From Citrobacter sp. Cu233 (GTDB lineage: Bacteria > Pseudomonadota > Gammaproteobacteria > Enterobacterales > Enterobacteriaceae), in contig NZ_JAOWIF010000044.1 of the NCBI RefSeq assembly GCF_030332225.1, forward strand, positions 93,719 to 157,718: 64,000 nucleotides of DNA, read 5' to 3'. A model generated the notes under the pieces. It did not search any database. It worked only from the letters and a program-made list of their open reading frames with translations, and was not told the origin of the DNA. Within the stretch, counting starts at the first letter, position 1. Every line of letters starts with the position of its first letter. The position numbers were made by a program, and so were the translations under genes. Shown here piece after piece: positions 35,238 through 45,422 of the stretch.

Positions 35238-36081
35238 GGTTGTGGGGGCGCACGGCGAAGAGGTTGCGCGCATTTTCAACATTCAGCGCTATTCGCTGAA
35301 TGACGGCCAGGGAATTCGCACTGTCGTCTTTTTTAAAGGCTGCCCGCATACCTGTCCGTGGTGCGCCAACCCTGAATCACTCTCCCCGCGTATTGAAACG
35401 GTGCGGCGGGAGAGTAAATGCCTGCACTGTGCGACGTGTCTGCGTGACGCTGATGAATGCCCTTCGGGCGCGTTTGAGCGCATTGGTCGTGATATCACCC
35501 TCGATGCACTGGAATGCGAGGTGATGAAAGATGATATTTTCTTTCGTACCTCCGGCGGCGGGGTGACGCTTTCGGGCGGTGAAGTGCTGATGCAGGCACC
35601 TTTTGCCATTCGATTTTTACAGCGTCTGCGGCATAACGGTGTTCATTGTGCTATTGAAACGGCAGGGGACGCCCCAGCCAGTCGCCTGCTGCCGTTGGCA
35701 AAATTATGCGATGAGGTGCTTTTCGATCTCAAAATTTTGGATGAGCGTCAGGCTCGCGAGGTGGTAAATATGAATCTGTCTCGCGTACTGGCGAATTTAC
35801 AGCTATTAGTCAGTGAGGGCGTCAATGTGATCCCCCGTCTACCGCTGATTCCAGGTTTTACGCTCAGCATGGAGAACATGCAGCGTGCGCTGACGTTATT
35901 GTCATCATTAGATATAAAGCAAGTACATCTGCTACCGTTTCATCAGTATGGCGAGCCGAAATATCGCCTGCTTGGGCTGCAGTGGTCGATGAAGGATGTG
36001 TCCGCCCCGTCAGCACAAGAGGTGGCGACGTTGCGTAAGATGGCAGAAGACGCCGGATTTCAGGTAACCGTGGGAGGTTGA
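35203..36081 (+). CDS. pflC: Glycyl-radical enzyme activase PflC (radical SAM)
   Basis: PflC abstracts a hydrogen from Gly741 of PflD using S-adenosylmethionine and a 4Fe-4S cluster. The radical-SAM CxxxCxxC is 'GCPHTCPWC' (Cys47, 51, 54). A ferredoxin-like insert 'KCLHCATCLRDADECPSG' adds at least four more cysteines, as in activases of the dehydratase type. I chose the ATG at 35203 behind AGGAG, giving 292 residues as in E. coli; it lies inside the pflD end, so translation is coupled. Confidence 0.95.
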   Translation: MTLFAAPRINCEVVGAHGEEVARIFNIQRYSLNDGQGIRTVVFFKGCPHTCPWCANPESLSPRIETVRRESKCLHCATCLRDADECPSGAFERIGRDITLDALECEVMKDDIFFRTSGGGVTLSGGEVLMQAPFAIRFLQRLRHNGVHCAIETAGDAPASRLLPLAKLCDEVLFDLKILDERQAREVVNMNLSRVLANLQLLVSEGVNVIPRLPLIPGFTLSMENMQRALTLLSSLDIKQVHLLPFHQYGEPKYRLLGLQWSMKDVSAPSAQEVATLRKMAEDAGFQVTVGG

Positions 36082-36082
36082 T

Positions 36083-36439
36083 ATGGCAGTCGCATCTGTT
36101 CGATATCTGGTTGCAGTGACTGCTTGCGTCAGCGGCGTTGCACATACCTATATGGCTGCTGAGCGGTTGGAAAAACTGTGTCAGCAGGATAAGTGGAATA
36201 TCAAGATTGAAACCCAAGGGGCACTCGGTACAGAGAATCGTCTGACGGAAGAGGATATTAGCCGCGCTGATGTGGTGTTGTTGATTACCGATATCGAGCT
36301 GGCAGGCGCTGAGCGATTTGCTCAAAGCCGTTACGTCCAGTCGGGAATTAGTGCTTTTTTACGCGAACCCCAGCGGGTGATGAGTGCCGTGCGTAAACTG
36401 CTTTCGGCACCGCAACATACCCATCTTATTCTGGAATGA
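36083..36439 (+). CDS. frwD: PTS fructose-like EIIB component FrwD
   Basis: A second fructose-type EIIB, 118 residues, with the phospho-Cys15 in 'AVTACVSGVAHTYMAAERL'. It starts one base after the pflC stop, ending the frwCB-pflDC-frwD operon. Its partner is uncertain since FrwB already supplies EIIB to FrwC; it may serve another EIIC. Its 3' end overlaps the convergent yijO by 14 bases. Confidence 0.95.
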   Translation: MAVASVRYLVAVTACVSGVAHTYMAAERLEKLCQQDKWNIKIETQGALGTENRLTEEDISRADVVLLITDIELAGAERFAQSRYVQSGISAFLREPQRVMSAVRKLLSAPQHTHLILE

Positions 36440-37286
36440 CCTTCTTTTCCGTTAACTGGCTGTGATATTGCCGACGATACTCTGAGGGGGAACGCTCGGT
36501 ATTTTTACGAAACAGGCGGCAGAAATAATTGCTGTCGACAAACCCGCAGGTGTGCGCCACTTCTTTAACCTTCAGGTCGTAGCCCTTCAGCAGTGCCTTT
36601 GCGTGTTCCAGCCGCGTATGATTCAGATATTCATTAAAGCCGATGGTCCCTGTTTTTTGAAACAGGTGCGAGAGATAATTCGGCGAAATATAGAACGCCT
36701 GGGCCACGGATTCCCGTGTGAGCGGCGAGGCGTAACGTTCGTCAATATAGTCACGAATGGCTTCAAAAAGTGCCTGGCTGCGTGATGCCGTCTGAATCTG
36801 ACTTCCCAGCAGGTCGCGGCAATGGCTGAGCAGGCTGGCAACAATTAGCCTTGCCGTTTGTTGCTCCTGAGGCTGCATCTGCATTTCATTGAGTGTTTGC
36901 AGCAGGAATGAGCCGATACGCGGTCCACGCCGTGCGACGTGTTGCTTCGTGAGGTTTTGATACTGCTTGCCATCCCACCGAACGATGCTGAAACCTAATT
37001 GCTGTTTACCGAACAGGATGCTGAGTGTGACGACTGGTGCTTGCCATTGCGGGAAGTTCCAGCCACCTGCCGGGACGTACAGAACATCATAAGACGTTAA
37101 CATGGTGGGTGCGCATGCAACGCCGTTATCGGTGAATTCACCTTCCAGCACAATCTCCAGCCGGGGGAAGTCAACCTGATACGCCAGCTCAGGCGTTGAG
37201 GTGCTGGTGCTGGCAAAGTAAACCTGGCGCAGCTGTGTGGGGCCGTTAATCAGGCGAGAGAGCAGATGACTGACGTCGTGATACAT
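36426..37286 (-). CDS. yijO: AraC-family transcriptional regulator YijO
   Basis: A 286-residue regulator (start ATG at 37286, 'MYHDVSHLLSRLINGPTQL'). The N-terminal part is a cupin-like effector domain ('YQVDFPRLEIVLEG', 'YVPAGGWNFPQW') and the C-terminal 100 residues hold two helix-turn-helix motifs, 'RESVAQAFYISPNYLSHLFQ' and 'VKEVAHTCGFVDSNYFCRLF'. It is convergent with the frw operon and may control it; no target is proven. Confidence 0.95.
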   Translation of the reverse strand: MYHDVSHLLSRLINGPTQLRQVYFASTSTSTPELAYQVDFPRLEIVLEGEFTDNGVACAPTMLTSYDVLYVPAGGWNFPQWQAPVVTLSILFGKQQLGFSIVRWDGKQYQNLTKQHVARRGPRIGSFLLQTLNEMQMQPQEQQTARLIVASLLSHCRDLLGSQIQTASRSQALFEAIRDYIDERYASPLTRESVAQAFYISPNYLSHLFQKTGTIGFNEYLNHTRLEHAKALLKGYDLKVKEVAHTCGFVDSNYFCRLFRKNTERSPSEYRRQYHSQLTEKKVIPE

Positions 37287-37333
37287 GTTAATCCCTTGCT
37301 GGCAGCAGACAGGGAAACAGTAACCGCCATCAT

Positions 37334-37362
37334 AAAAAAAGGCCACTCTTAAAGAGTGGCCT
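37334..37362 (-). terminator. Terminator after eptC
   Basis: GGCCACTCT / AGAGTGGCC stem; read on the minus strand it ends in seven Ts. It lies just after the eptC stop. Confidence 0.9.
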
Positions 37363-37371
37363 GAGAGGACG

Positions 37372-39105
37372 TTACTGATTCCCGATTTGATCGCCGTAAG
37401 GCAGGGAGTCGTAATCAATCAGGGCGTTTTTCTTGTACGGATTACCAATCCAGCGGGTCGTCTCTTTGAACTCCGGGCTGGTAATGGAACGGGTCGGATC
37501 GAAACCGTCGTACGTAAAGCCTGCCAAATCTGACCAGGTATGGATAAGTTCAGAGCTGCTGTACTTACGATTAACGTCCTGTGAGAAGTCGCGTGGGTGC
37601 GCAGCCTGCCATTTTTCAGACGTCCACAGCAGGAACGGTACCGTATACATATGGCGCGTTGGGCTATCCTCATTACGGCCCTGCGTTTTATGTGGCGGCG
37701 TGTCATACACTTCTTCACCATGGTCAGAGAAGTAGAGCAGGAAGCCGTTCGGATCGGTGGCTTTGTAGTCTTTGATCAGGCTGGCAATGATATGGTCGTT
37801 ATAGACGTTGGCATTGTCATAATCGTTATATGACTCCAGTTCATCACTGCTCAGACCTGCAGGTACGTTCTCGGTATTACCGTCAAACTTACCCTGGCCT
37901 TCCGGATAGCGGAATTTGTATTTAATGTGCGTACCCAGCAAGTGAACGATGATGAACTTTTTCGGTGCCGGGTCGGCCATGACTTCTTTAAACGGTGCCA
38001 GTACGTTGCTGTCGTATTCACGCGCACTTTGGGTACGCTGCTGGTTCATATAGAACTGCTTGTCTGTCTGCCGGGAAAATACGGTCAGCATGGTGTTACG
38101 GGCGGTCATTGTTTGCTGGTTGGTGATCCAGAAAGTTTTATAACCCGCCTGCTTCATCATATTCATCAACGACGGCTGCGTCAGATATAAATCCGGGTTC
38201 TTCTCGTTTGCGAAGGTCAGCGCCTGTTGCAGGATTTCAATCGTGTACGGACGTGAGGTCACGACATTATTGAACACGGTGAAGTTTGGATCGGATTTAT
38301 GCAGCGCATCCAGTTCCGGCGTGGTTTCACGTGGGTAGCCGTACAGGCTCATGCGACCACGTTGAGTTGACTCGCCAATCACCAGCACCAGCGTACGCGG
38401 AGCATCACCAGAATTGTCTTTAAAGTTTGCCAGTGGTGGCAATGCGTTGTTCTCATTCAGCAGGTTATTTAATGCGGTCAATTGTTGACGGTATTGATAA
38501 TAACCGGAGATAAACTGCCATGGCGCGGCAGGCTCCATGCGCGATGCAAGGCCGCCCAGCGTTTTCTCAAAAGGCTTATGCTTGATAAACGTATTGACGG
38601 TCATTGGGTGCAGAATTAAACCGTACAACAGCGCAAATGACACCAGATAACGCCATGGCGACGGAATATGAACCGGGCGTAAACGTGTCCACAGCAGGAT
38701 GGCGGTTGCTGTATAGGCCAGTGCGATAAGTACGATTTTGAGACTGAAATATTGGCTCAGATATTCGCGGGCTTCGTTGGCGTTGGTTTCAAACATGACG
38801 AACAGAACGCTTTGTGAGAATTCTTGTCCGTAAATAACGTAATAACTCAGCGCGGCCAATGAAGCAGCCCAGAGTGCCACACCAATAACGGCGGCGATAA
38901 TGCGAATACGGTTCGGGAATAAGAATACCGGGATCAACCACAATGAGCTGAACAGTATTGAGTCGCGTAATCCGTTAGTTCCGCTATAGCCCGTAAAATA
39001 AATAATGGCCTGGAGTAAGGTAGAGAAGAACCAAAAATAGAGGAGTGCCCAACCCAGGGCTTTCCAGCTAAATTTGGGTTTAGACTGGAGTTGTAAGGAT
39101 TGCAT
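37372..39105 (-). CDS. eptC: Phosphoethanolamine transferase EptC
   Basis: EptC (YijP) adds phosphoethanolamine to the lipopolysaccharide core heptose in the periplasm. The 577 residues match E. coli. Four or five membrane helices fill about residues 1-190, followed by a sulfatase-like domain. The catalytic Thr lies in 'LVLVIGESTQRGRMSLYGYPRETTP', and metal ligands fall in 'LYFSDHGEEVYD'. It stands alone between yijO and ppc. Confidence 0.96.
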   Translation of the reverse strand: MQSLQLQSKPKFSWKALGWALLYFWFFSTLLQAIIYFTGYSGTNGLRDSILFSSLWLIPVFLFPNRIRIIAAVIGVALWAASLAALSYYVIYGQEFSQSVLFVMFETNANEAREYLSQYFSLKIVLIALAYTATAILLWTRLRPVHIPSPWRYLVSFALLYGLILHPMTVNTFIKHKPFEKTLGGLASRMEPAAPWQFISGYYQYRQQLTALNNLLNENNALPPLANFKDNSGDAPRTLVLVIGESTQRGRMSLYGYPRETTPELDALHKSDPNFTVFNNVVTSRPYTIEILQQALTFANEKNPDLYLTQPSLMNMMKQAGYKTFWITNQQTMTARNTMLTVFSRQTDKQFYMNQQRTQSAREYDSNVLAPFKEVMADPAPKKFIIVHLLGTHIKYKFRYPEGQGKFDGNTENVPAGLSSDELESYNDYDNANVYNDHIIASLIKDYKATDPNGFLLYFSDHGEEVYDTPPHKTQGRNEDSPTRHMYTVPFLLWTSEKWQAAHPRDFSQDVNRKYSSSELIHTWSDLAGFTYDGFDPTRSITSPEFKETTRWIGNPYKKNALIDYDSLPYGDQIGNQ

Positions 39106-39273
39106 AGTGTGAGCCTGTCTTTAATCGTAGCGCCAACGTTAGCGGCTAAACCTTAAGAGGATCTGAAGCAATGCGAGTCGAATATCGCGTTCTGCTAACA
39201 AATGTCCATTGGATGTATAAAATGCAGACAGGAATATATTAAAAATGAGGTGGTTATGACAGCAGTATTTTAT

Positions 39274-39303
39274 GTCACCCTCGCACAATAGCACGAGGGT
39301 GAC
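39274..39303. terminator. Stem-loop after ppc, probable terminator
   Basis: GTCACCCTCG / CGAGGGTGAC is a perfect 10-bp stem with a 10-base loop, 12 bases after the ppc stop. The T tract on the minus strand is poor (CATAAAATACTG), so it may work with Rho or as a 3'-end protector. Confidence 0.65.
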
Positions 39304-39314
39304 AGGCATAAAAA

Positions 39315-41966
39315 TTAGCCGGTGTTACGCATACCGGCTGCAACGCCAGCAATTGTCACCATTAGCGCCTGTTCGACGCGTGGGTCTGGTGCATGACCTT
39401 GCTCTTCTGCCAGGCGCGAACGATATAATAATTCAGCCTGTAAGACGTTCAGTGGGTCAGTATAAATATTCCTTAACTGAATAGACTCGGCAATCCACGG
39501 TAGATCGGCCATCAAATGTGAGTCATTGGCAATTGCCAACACCACATTGATATCAGCTTCCAGACGCTGACGCAGTTCTTCACCCAATGGCCAAAGCTCT
39601 TTTTTGACCAGGCGCTGATCGTAGTACTCCGCCAGCCACAGGTCAGCTTTTGAGAACACCATCTCCAGCATGCCAAGACGCGTGGAGAAGAATGGCCAGT
39701 CACGGCACATTGCTTCAAGCTCGCTTTGCTTACCGTCTTCAACCACTTTTTGCAGCGCAGTACCTGCACCCAGCCAGGCCGGAAGCATCAGGCGGTTCTG
39801 GGTCCAGGCGAAGATCCACGGAATAGCACGCAGAGACTCTACGCCACCGGTCGGGCGACGTTTTGCCGGACGTGAGCCGAGCGGTAACTTGCCCAGTTCC
39901 TGCTCGGGTGTTGCGGAACGGAAGTAGGGTACAAAGTCTTTGTTTTCACGAACATACCCACGATAGAGATCGCAGGAGATATCTGAAAGCTCATCCATGA
40001 TATGACGCCAGCCATCTTTTGGTTCCGGCGGCGGTAACAGGTTAGCTTCCAGAATTGCGGCAGTGTACAGCGACAGGCTGCTGATGGTGACTTCCGGTAG
40101 GCCGTATTTGAAGCGGATCATCTCGCCTTGTTCTGTCACGCGCAGGCCGCCTTTAAGGCTACCTGGCGGTTGAGAGAGCAGTGCCGCATGAGCTGGCGCG
40201 CCGCCACGACCAATAGAGCCGCCGCGACCGTGGAACAGTGTCAGTTCAATGCCGGCTTTTTCGCAGGTTTTGATCAGCGCGTCCTGTGCCTGATATTGCG
40301 CCCAGGAAGCCGCCATCACGCCGGCGTCTTTTGCTGAGTCAGAATAGCCAATCATGACCATCTGTTTGCCCTGAATCAGACCGCGATACCAGTCGATATT
40401 CAACAACTGAGTCATAACATCGTCAGCATTGTTCAGGTCGTCCAGCGTTTCAAACAGCGGCGCGACCGGCATGGTAAAACCAATGCCCGCTTCTTTCAGC
40501 AGCAGGTGAACGGCCAGCACATCCGACGGCGTTTTCGCCATCGAGATAACGTAGGCGGCAATAGAGCCATAAGGCGCTTCGGCAATCACCCGGCAGGTGT
40601 CGAGCACTTCGCGGGTTTCGTTACTCGGTTCCCAACTGCGTGGCAGCAGTGGACGCTTGGAATTCAGCTCGCGGATCAGGAAGGCCTGTTTGTCTGCTTC
40701 TGACCAGCTTTCGTAGTCGCCAATTCCCAGATAGCGGGTCAGTTCGCCCAGCGCTTCGGTATGACGGGTGCTTTCCTGACGAATATCGATACGCACCAGC
40801 GGTACGCCAAAACATTTCACCCGGCGCAGGGTATCGAGCAGTTCGCCATTGGCGATGATACCCATACCGCAAGCTTGCAGAGACTGGTAACACGCGTATA
40901 GCGGTTCCCATAGCTGCTCGTTTTGCGTCAACAGACCGGCAGGTTTCGGTAATTTTTCGCCTTTCAGACGCGCTTCCAGCCAGGCCTGGGTCGTCATCAG
41001 ACGCGAACGCAGCATCTTCATCAGGTGACGGTAAGGTTCTGCCGCACCTTCTTCACCCACCAGCGCTAACAGTTCCGGCGTGGCATCGACCATCGATAGC
41101 TCAGAAACCAGAAACTGGATGTCTTTCAGGAACAGGTCGGTCGCTTTCCAGCGGCTGAGCAGCAGCACATGACGGGTAATATCCGCCGTTACGTTCGGGT
41201 TGCCGTCACGGTCACCCCCCATCCAGGAGGTGAATCGGACCGGGACGAAATCGACGGGAAGCTTATAGTTCAGATGCTCTTCCAGCTGTTCGTTCAGCTC
41301 ACGCAGATAGTTCGGTACACCTTCCCACAGGCTGTTTTCAACCACGGCAAAGCCCCATTTGGCTTCATCAACCGGGCTGGGACGTATTTTACGGATTTCA
41401 TCCGTATGCCAGGACTGGGCGATTAACTGGCGTAGGCGCCGCATCAACTGGTGACGTTCGTAATCGACGATGTCTTTGTTATCCAGTTGTTTGAGACACG
41501 CGTTGACCTCGCCCATTTTATGGATCAACGTACGACGGGTAATTTCGGTCGGGTGGGCGGTCAGTACCAGCTCCAGAGAGAGCGATTCCACGGCTTTTTT
41601 GATCGTCGCTTCATCGAGGTTGGGCTGGTCTTTCAGTTTGCGCAGGGTACGAGCAATCACTTCCGGGTTGCTGGCAGCTTCGCCTTTTGGCGAAATGCTG
41701 TGGTACTGCTCGGCGGTATTGGCCAGATTCAGGAACTGACTAAATGCGCGGGCAACGGGCAGCAGCTCGTCGTTGGACAGGTTCTGCAGCGTAGTGAGCA
41801 GCTCCTGGCGGTTCGCTTCATTGCCAGCGCGGGATGATTTGGACAGCTTACGGATTGTTTCTACGCGCTCAAGAATGTTCTCTCCCAGCGCATCCTTGAT
41901 GGTCTCTCCCAGCACTTTGCCGAGCATACTGACATTACTACGCAACGCGGAATATTGTTCGTTCAT
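39315..41966 (-). CDS. ppc: Phosphoenolpyruvate carboxylase
   Basis: Ppc carboxylates PEP to oxaloacetate, refilling the TCA cycle. The 883-residue length equals E. coli. The first catalytic His lies in '[13 protein letters not shown]' (His138 in E. coli numbering), and the second site is the glycine-rich '[16 protein letters not shown]'. The C-terminal 'MLRNTG'-type end 'AAGMRNTG' is the conserved allosteric (aspartate) tail. The gene is monocistronic; its promoter lies in the 244 bases toward argE. Confidence 0.99.
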   Translation of the reverse strand: MNEQYSALRSNVSMLGKVLGETIKDALGENILERVETIRKLSKSSRAGNEANRQELLTTLQNLSNDELLPVARAFSQFLNLANTAEQYHSISPKGEAASNPEVIARTLRKLKDQPNLDEATIKKAVESLSLELVLTAHPTEITRRTLIHKMGEVNACLKQLDNKDIVDYERHQLMRRLRQLIAQSWHTDEIRKIRPSPVDEAKWGFAVVENSLWEGVPNYLRELNEQLEEHLNYKLPVDFVPVRFTSWMGGDRDGNPNVTADITRHVLLLSRWKATDLFLKDIQFLVSELSMVDATPELLALVGEEGAAEPYRHLMKMLRSRLMTTQAWLEARLKGEKLPKPAGLLTQNEQLWEPLYACYQSLQACGMGIIANGELLDTLRRVKCFGVPLVRIDIRQESTRHTEALGELTRYLGIGDYESWSEADKQAFLIRELNSKRPLLPRSWEPSNETREVLDTCRVIAEAPYGSIAAYVISMAKTPSDVLAVHLLLKEAGIGFTMPVAPLFETLDDLNNADDVMTQLLNIDWYRGLIQGKQMVMIGYSDSAKDAGVMAASWAQYQAQDALIKTCEKAGIELTLFHGRGGSIGRGGAPAHAALLSQPPGSLKGGLRVTEQGEMIRFKYGLPEVTISSLSLYTAAILEANLLPPPEPKDGWRHIMDELSDISCDLYRGYVRENKDFVPYFRSATPEQELGKLPLGSRPAKRRPTGGVESLRAIPWIFAWTQNRLMLPAWLGAGTALQKVVEDGKQSELEAMCRDWPFFSTRLGMLEMVFSKADLWLAEYYDQRLVKKELWPLGEELRQRLEADINVVLAIANDSHLMADLPWIAESIQLRNIYTDPLNVLQAELLYRSRLAEEQGHAPDPRVEQALMVTIAGVAAGMRNTG

Positions 41967-42161
41967 ATTAACCCAGACACCCCATCTTAAATTTATTAGC
42001 CCTGTCTCTTTCGGGCTTAACTTTTTTGGCCGTCTTTTATAAAGCCACGTAAAACTCGTGGCGTCAATTGCGGCGAAATCGGTTCAGCAAACGAAAAAAT
42101 GGCGGGAATTTACGTTATTTAATTCACATCGAACGAAATAAGCGTTGCTTATGTGAATGTT

Positions 42162-42202
42162 AAAAAAAACGCCCCGCTTACCACCAAAGGATTAGCGAGG
42201 CG
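42162..42202 (-). terminator. argE terminator
   Basis: Read on the minus strand, CGCCTCGCT pairs with AGCGGGGCG (one G-T wobble) across 15 bases and is followed by eight Ts. It lies just after the argE stop. Confidence 0.88.
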
Positions 42203-42210
42203 ACGGCGGG

Positions 42211-43362
42211 TTAATGCCAGCAGAAATGGTGCACAACCTGGGTAATTAATTCGCGGGTTGGCTTAATAAAGCGTGTTTCCAGATATTCATCCGGCTGATG
42301 TGCCTGATTAATGGAACCCGGTCCAAGCACCAGCGTCGGGCAAAGTGTCTGGATAAACGGCGCTTCGGTGCAGTAGTTCACCACGTCGGTTTTCTCGCCG
42401 AGTAGTTTTTCCACCACCTCGACAAGTTGGTGATCCGGTGGGCATTCGTAACCAGGGATCGGCGGATGCAGCTCGGAAACCGTCAGGCGGCCAGGCCAGC
42501 GTTCGCTCACCGGGGCCAGCGCATCGTTGAGTAACCCATTCAGATCGTTAAGTGTCATGCCGGGTAGCGGACGAATATCCATGTGCAGCTCGCAGCAGGC
42601 GCAGATACGGTTGGAGGCATCGCCACCGTGCAAACTGCCGAGGTTTAGCGTTGGGTAAGGTACGGTGAATGAATCGTGGTGATAGCGTTTTTTCAGGTCA
42701 TCGCGCAGCTTCATGATATGGCCGATAGCATCATGCATCAGTTCAATTGCATTCACGCCACGCGCCGGATCGCTGGAATGGCCAGACTGACCCAGCACGC
42801 GTACCGCCGTGGAGATATGTCCTTTGTGCGCGCGAATTGGCTGCAGGGACGTTGGCTCACCGATGATTGCGCAATCTGGACGAATCGCAGTGTTTTCAGA
42901 GAAGTAGCGTGCGCCCGCCATGCTGGTCTCTTCATCGGCGGTGGCCAGAATGTAGAGCGGCTTCTTCAGTTGTTTCACATCGACATCCCGCAGCGCATCG
43001 AGAATAAACGCGAAGAAGCCTTTCATATCCGCCGTGCCCAGACCGTAGAGCTTATTGTCGTGCTCGGCGAGGGTGAAGGGATCGCGCGTCCAACGCCCAT
43101 CGTCAAACGGCACGGTGTCGGTATGACCGGCGAGCAGCAGTCCACCCGCGCCGGTGCCAGTGCTTGCCAGCATATTGAATTTATTGCGGGTGCCGGGGAC
43201 CGGTTGTACCTCAACGCTGAAGCCCAAATCTTTGAACCAGTCCGCCAGCAGAGTGATTAAACCTGCATTGCTTTGATCGAGCGCTTCTTCGGTGGCGCTA
43301 ATCGACGGTGTGGCAATCAGAGCGCGGTAAATCTCGATAAATGGCGGTAAATTGTTTTTCAT
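42211..43362 (-). CDS. argE: Acetylornithine deacetylase
   Basis: ArgE removes the acetyl group from N-acetylornithine in arginine synthesis. I chose the ATG at 43362 ('[15 protein letters not shown]'), giving 383 residues as in E. coli; the much longer open frame runs back across the operator into argC. Zinc-peptidase M20 features are clear: '[15 protein letters not shown]' with metal-binding His/Asp, '[10 protein letters not shown]', the catalytic Glu in '[12 protein letters not shown]', and '[14 protein letters not shown]'. It is divergent from argCBH with a shared ArgR operator. Confidence 0.98.
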   Translation of the reverse strand: MKNNLPPFIEIYRALIATPSISATEEALDQSNAGLITLLADWFKDLGFSVEVQPVPGTRNKFNMLASTGTGAGGLLLAGHTDTVPFDDGRWTRDPFTLAEHDNKLYGLGTADMKGFFAFILDALRDVDVKQLKKPLYILATADEETSMAGARYFSENTAIRPDCAIIGEPTSLQPIRAHKGHISTAVRVLGQSGHSSDPARGVNAIELMHDAIGHIMKLRDDLKKRYHHDSFTVPYPTLNLGSLHGGDASNRICACCELHMDIRPLPGMTLNDLNGLLNDALAPVSERWPGRLTVSELHPPIPGYECPPDHQLVEVVEKLLGEKTDVVNYCTEAPFIQTLCPTLVLGPGSINQAHQPDEYLETRFIKPTRELITQVVHHFCWH

Positions 43363-43388
43363 TGTTGACACACCTCGGGTCATGATAG

Positions 43389-43427
43389 TATCAATATTCA
43401 TGCAGTATTTGTGAATAAAAATACAAT
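43389..43427. promoter_or_regulatory. Pair of ARG boxes between argE and argCBH
   Basis: Two 18-bp ARG boxes sit 21 bp apart centre to centre, the canonical ArgR hexamer spacing. The core of box one is TCAATATTCATGCA (43391-43404). The core of box two is TGAATAAAAATACA (43412-43425). The consensus core is TGAAT-N4-ATTCA. Confidence 0.88.
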
Positions 43428-43517
43428 AATGTTGAGCGTAATAAAACCCACCAAGTGTAAGGTGAGGTGATAAAGGCTTATACCTGGCAACCGAATCTAA
43501 GAAGGTGAACAGCCCCG

Positions 43518-44522
43518 ATGTTGAATACGCTGATTGTGGGCGCCAGTGGCTATGCTGGTGCAGAGCTTGTGACCTATGTAAATCGCCATCCTGATATGAC
43601 CATAACCGCTTTGACCGTCTCAGCGCAAAGCAATGATGCAGGAAAATTAATCTCCGATTTACATCCACAGCTAAAAGGCATTGTCGATTTGCCGTTACAG
43701 CCAATGTCTGATATCAGCGAGTTTAGCGCAGGGGTGGACGTTGTGTTCCTCGCGACAGCTCATGAGGTCAGTCATGATCTGGCTCCGCAGTTTCTGCGTG
43801 CCGGGTGTGTGGTGTTTGACCTCTCGGGCGCGTTCCGCGTAAATGACGGTGCCTTCTATGAGAAATACTATGGCTTTACCCATCAGCATCCTGAACTGCT
43901 GGAACAGGCGGTATACGGTCTGGCTGAGTGGAGTGCAGACAGACTGAAAGACGCGAATTTGATTGCTGTTCCGGGGTGTTACCCGACGGCGGCACAATTG
44001 TCGCTGAAACCACTTATTGATGCCGGGCTGCTGGACCTTACTCAGTGGCCGGTGATTAACGCCACCAGTGGCGTGAGCGGTGCGGGCCGTAAGGCCGCTA
44101 TTTCGAACAGTTTCTGTGAAGTGAGCCTGCAGCCGTATGGCGTGTTTACCCACCGCCATCAACCGGAAATTGCCACGCATTTGGGGGCTGAAGTGATTTT
44201 CACCCCGCATCTGGGCAACTTTCCGCGTGGGATCCTGGAAACCATTACCTGCCGTCTGAATGCGGGTGTCACTCAGGTTCAGATAGCGCAAACGCTGCAA
44301 CAGGCATATAGCGATAAACCGTTGGTGCGTTTGTATGAAAAAGGCGTTCCGGCACTGAAAAACGTGGTTGGCTTACCGTTCTGTGATATCGGATTTGCTG
44401 TGCAGGGCGAACATCTGATTGTGGTAGCAGCTGAAGATAACTTATTGAAGGGCGCGGCAGCACAGGCCATGCAGTGCGCAAATATCCGTTTCGGCTTTGC
44501 TGAGACGCAGTCTCTTATTTAA
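43518..44522 (+). CDS. argC: N-acetyl-gamma-glutamyl-phosphate reductase
   Basis: ArgC reduces N-acetylglutamyl phosphate to the semialdehyde with NADPH. The 334-residue protein has the nucleotide fold '[15 protein letters not shown]' (about 4-18) and catalytic Cys154 in '[11 protein letters not shown]'. 'VSGAGRKAA' and 'FTHRHQPEI' are conserved substrate-binding stretches. It is first in argCBH, with argB seven bases after its stop. Confidence 0.99.
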   Translation: MLNTLIVGASGYAGAELVTYVNRHPDMTITALTVSAQSNDAGKLISDLHPQLKGIVDLPLQPMSDISEFSAGVDVVFLATAHEVSHDLAPQFLRAGCVVFDLSGAFRVNDGAFYEKYYGFTHQHPELLEQAVYGLAEWSADRLKDANLIAVPGCYPTAAQLSLKPLIDAGLLDLTQWPVINATSGVSGAGRKAAISNSFCEVSLQPYGVFTHRHQPEIATHLGAEVIFTPHLGNFPRGILETITCRLNAGVTQVQIAQTLQQAYSDKPLVRLYEKGVPALKNVVGLPFCDIGFAVQGEHLIVVAAEDNLLKGAAAQAMQCANIRFGFAETQSLI

Positions 44523-44529
44523 GGGTGCA

Positions 44530-45306
44530 ATGATGAATCCATTAATTATCAAGCTGGGCGGCGTTTTACTGGATAGCGAAGAGGCGCTGGAGCGTCTGTT
44601 TACCGCGCTGGTAAATTATCGCGAGTCGCACCAGCGTCCGCTGGTCATTGTGCACGGCGGCGGCTGCGTCGTCGACGAACTGATGAAACAGTTAAATCTG
44701 CCGGTGAAAAAGAAAAATGGTCTGCGCGTGACGCCAGCCGACCAAATCGACATCATCACCGGTGCTCTGGCAGGAACAGCGAATAAAACCTTACTGGCCT
44801 GGGCAAAAAAACACCAAATTGCGTCTGTGGGGCTGTATCTGGGCGATGGCGACAGCGTAAAAGTGACACCGCTCAATAAAGAGTTGGGTCATGTTGGACT
44901 GGCGCAACCGGGTTCGCCTAAGCTGATTAACTTGCTGCTGGAAGGCGGTTTTTTGCCGGTAGTGAGTTCCATTGGCGTTACTGAGGATGGGCTGTTGATG
45001 AACGTCAATGCCGATCAGGCGGCGACGGCGCTGGCGGCAACGCTGGGCGCTGATCTGATCCTGCTCTCTGATGTGAGCGGTATTCTGGATGGTAAAGGCC
45101 AGCGTATTGCCGAAATGACCGCGACGAAAGCGGAACAGCTGATTGAACAGGGCATTATTACCGATGGCATGATCGTGAAGGTCAACGCGGCGCTGGATGC
45201 TGCGCGTACGCTGGGCCGCCCGGTAGATATCGCTTCCTGGCGTCATGCTGAGCAACTCCCGGCGCTGTTTAACGGCACGCCGATTGGTACGCGCATTCTG
45301 GCGTAA
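44530..45306 (+). CDS. argB: Acetylglutamate kinase
   Basis: ArgB phosphorylates N-acetylglutamate. The 258 residues from the ATG at 44530 ('[16 protein letters not shown]') match E. coli. The amino-acid-kinase motifs 'IIKLGG' with Lys8, 'IVHGGG', and '[13 protein letters not shown]' with the phosphate-transfer Lys are visible. The frame is open further upstream inside argC; the internal start agrees with the family. A BIME separates it from argH. Confidence 0.98.
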   Translation: MMNPLIIKLGGVLLDSEEALERLFTALVNYRESHQRPLVIVHGGGCVVDELMKQLNLPVKKKNGLRVTPADQIDIITGALAGTANKTLLAWAKKHQIASVGLYLGDGDSVKVTPLNKELGHVGLAQPGSPKLINLLLEGGFLPVVSSIGVTEDGLLMNVNADQAATALAATLGADLILLSDVSGILDGKGQRIAEMTATKAEQLIEQGIITDGMIVKVNAALDAARTLGRPVDIASWRHAEQLPALFNGTPIGTRILA

Positions 45307-45315
45307 ACTATTTTG

Positions 45316-45392
45316 TGCCCGATGGCGGTTACGCCTTATCGGACCTACGTGAACCGAACCTGTAGGCCGGATAAGCGCTGCGCTATCCGGCA
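45316..45392. repeat. Double REP (BIME) between argB and argH
   Basis: Two head-to-tail palindromes: a degenerate CCCGAT...ATCGGA unit and a typical GCCGGATAAGCG...CGCTATCCGGC unit, both inside the operon. Confidence 0.85.
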
Positions 45393-45422
45393 ATGACATT
45401 CAAGAAATTAAGGAAATTCGTT

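Noticed and set aside
45316..45392. CRISPR-like repeats
   Set aside because: The palindromes here and elsewhere are REP/BIME units; there are no regular spacers and no cas genes.
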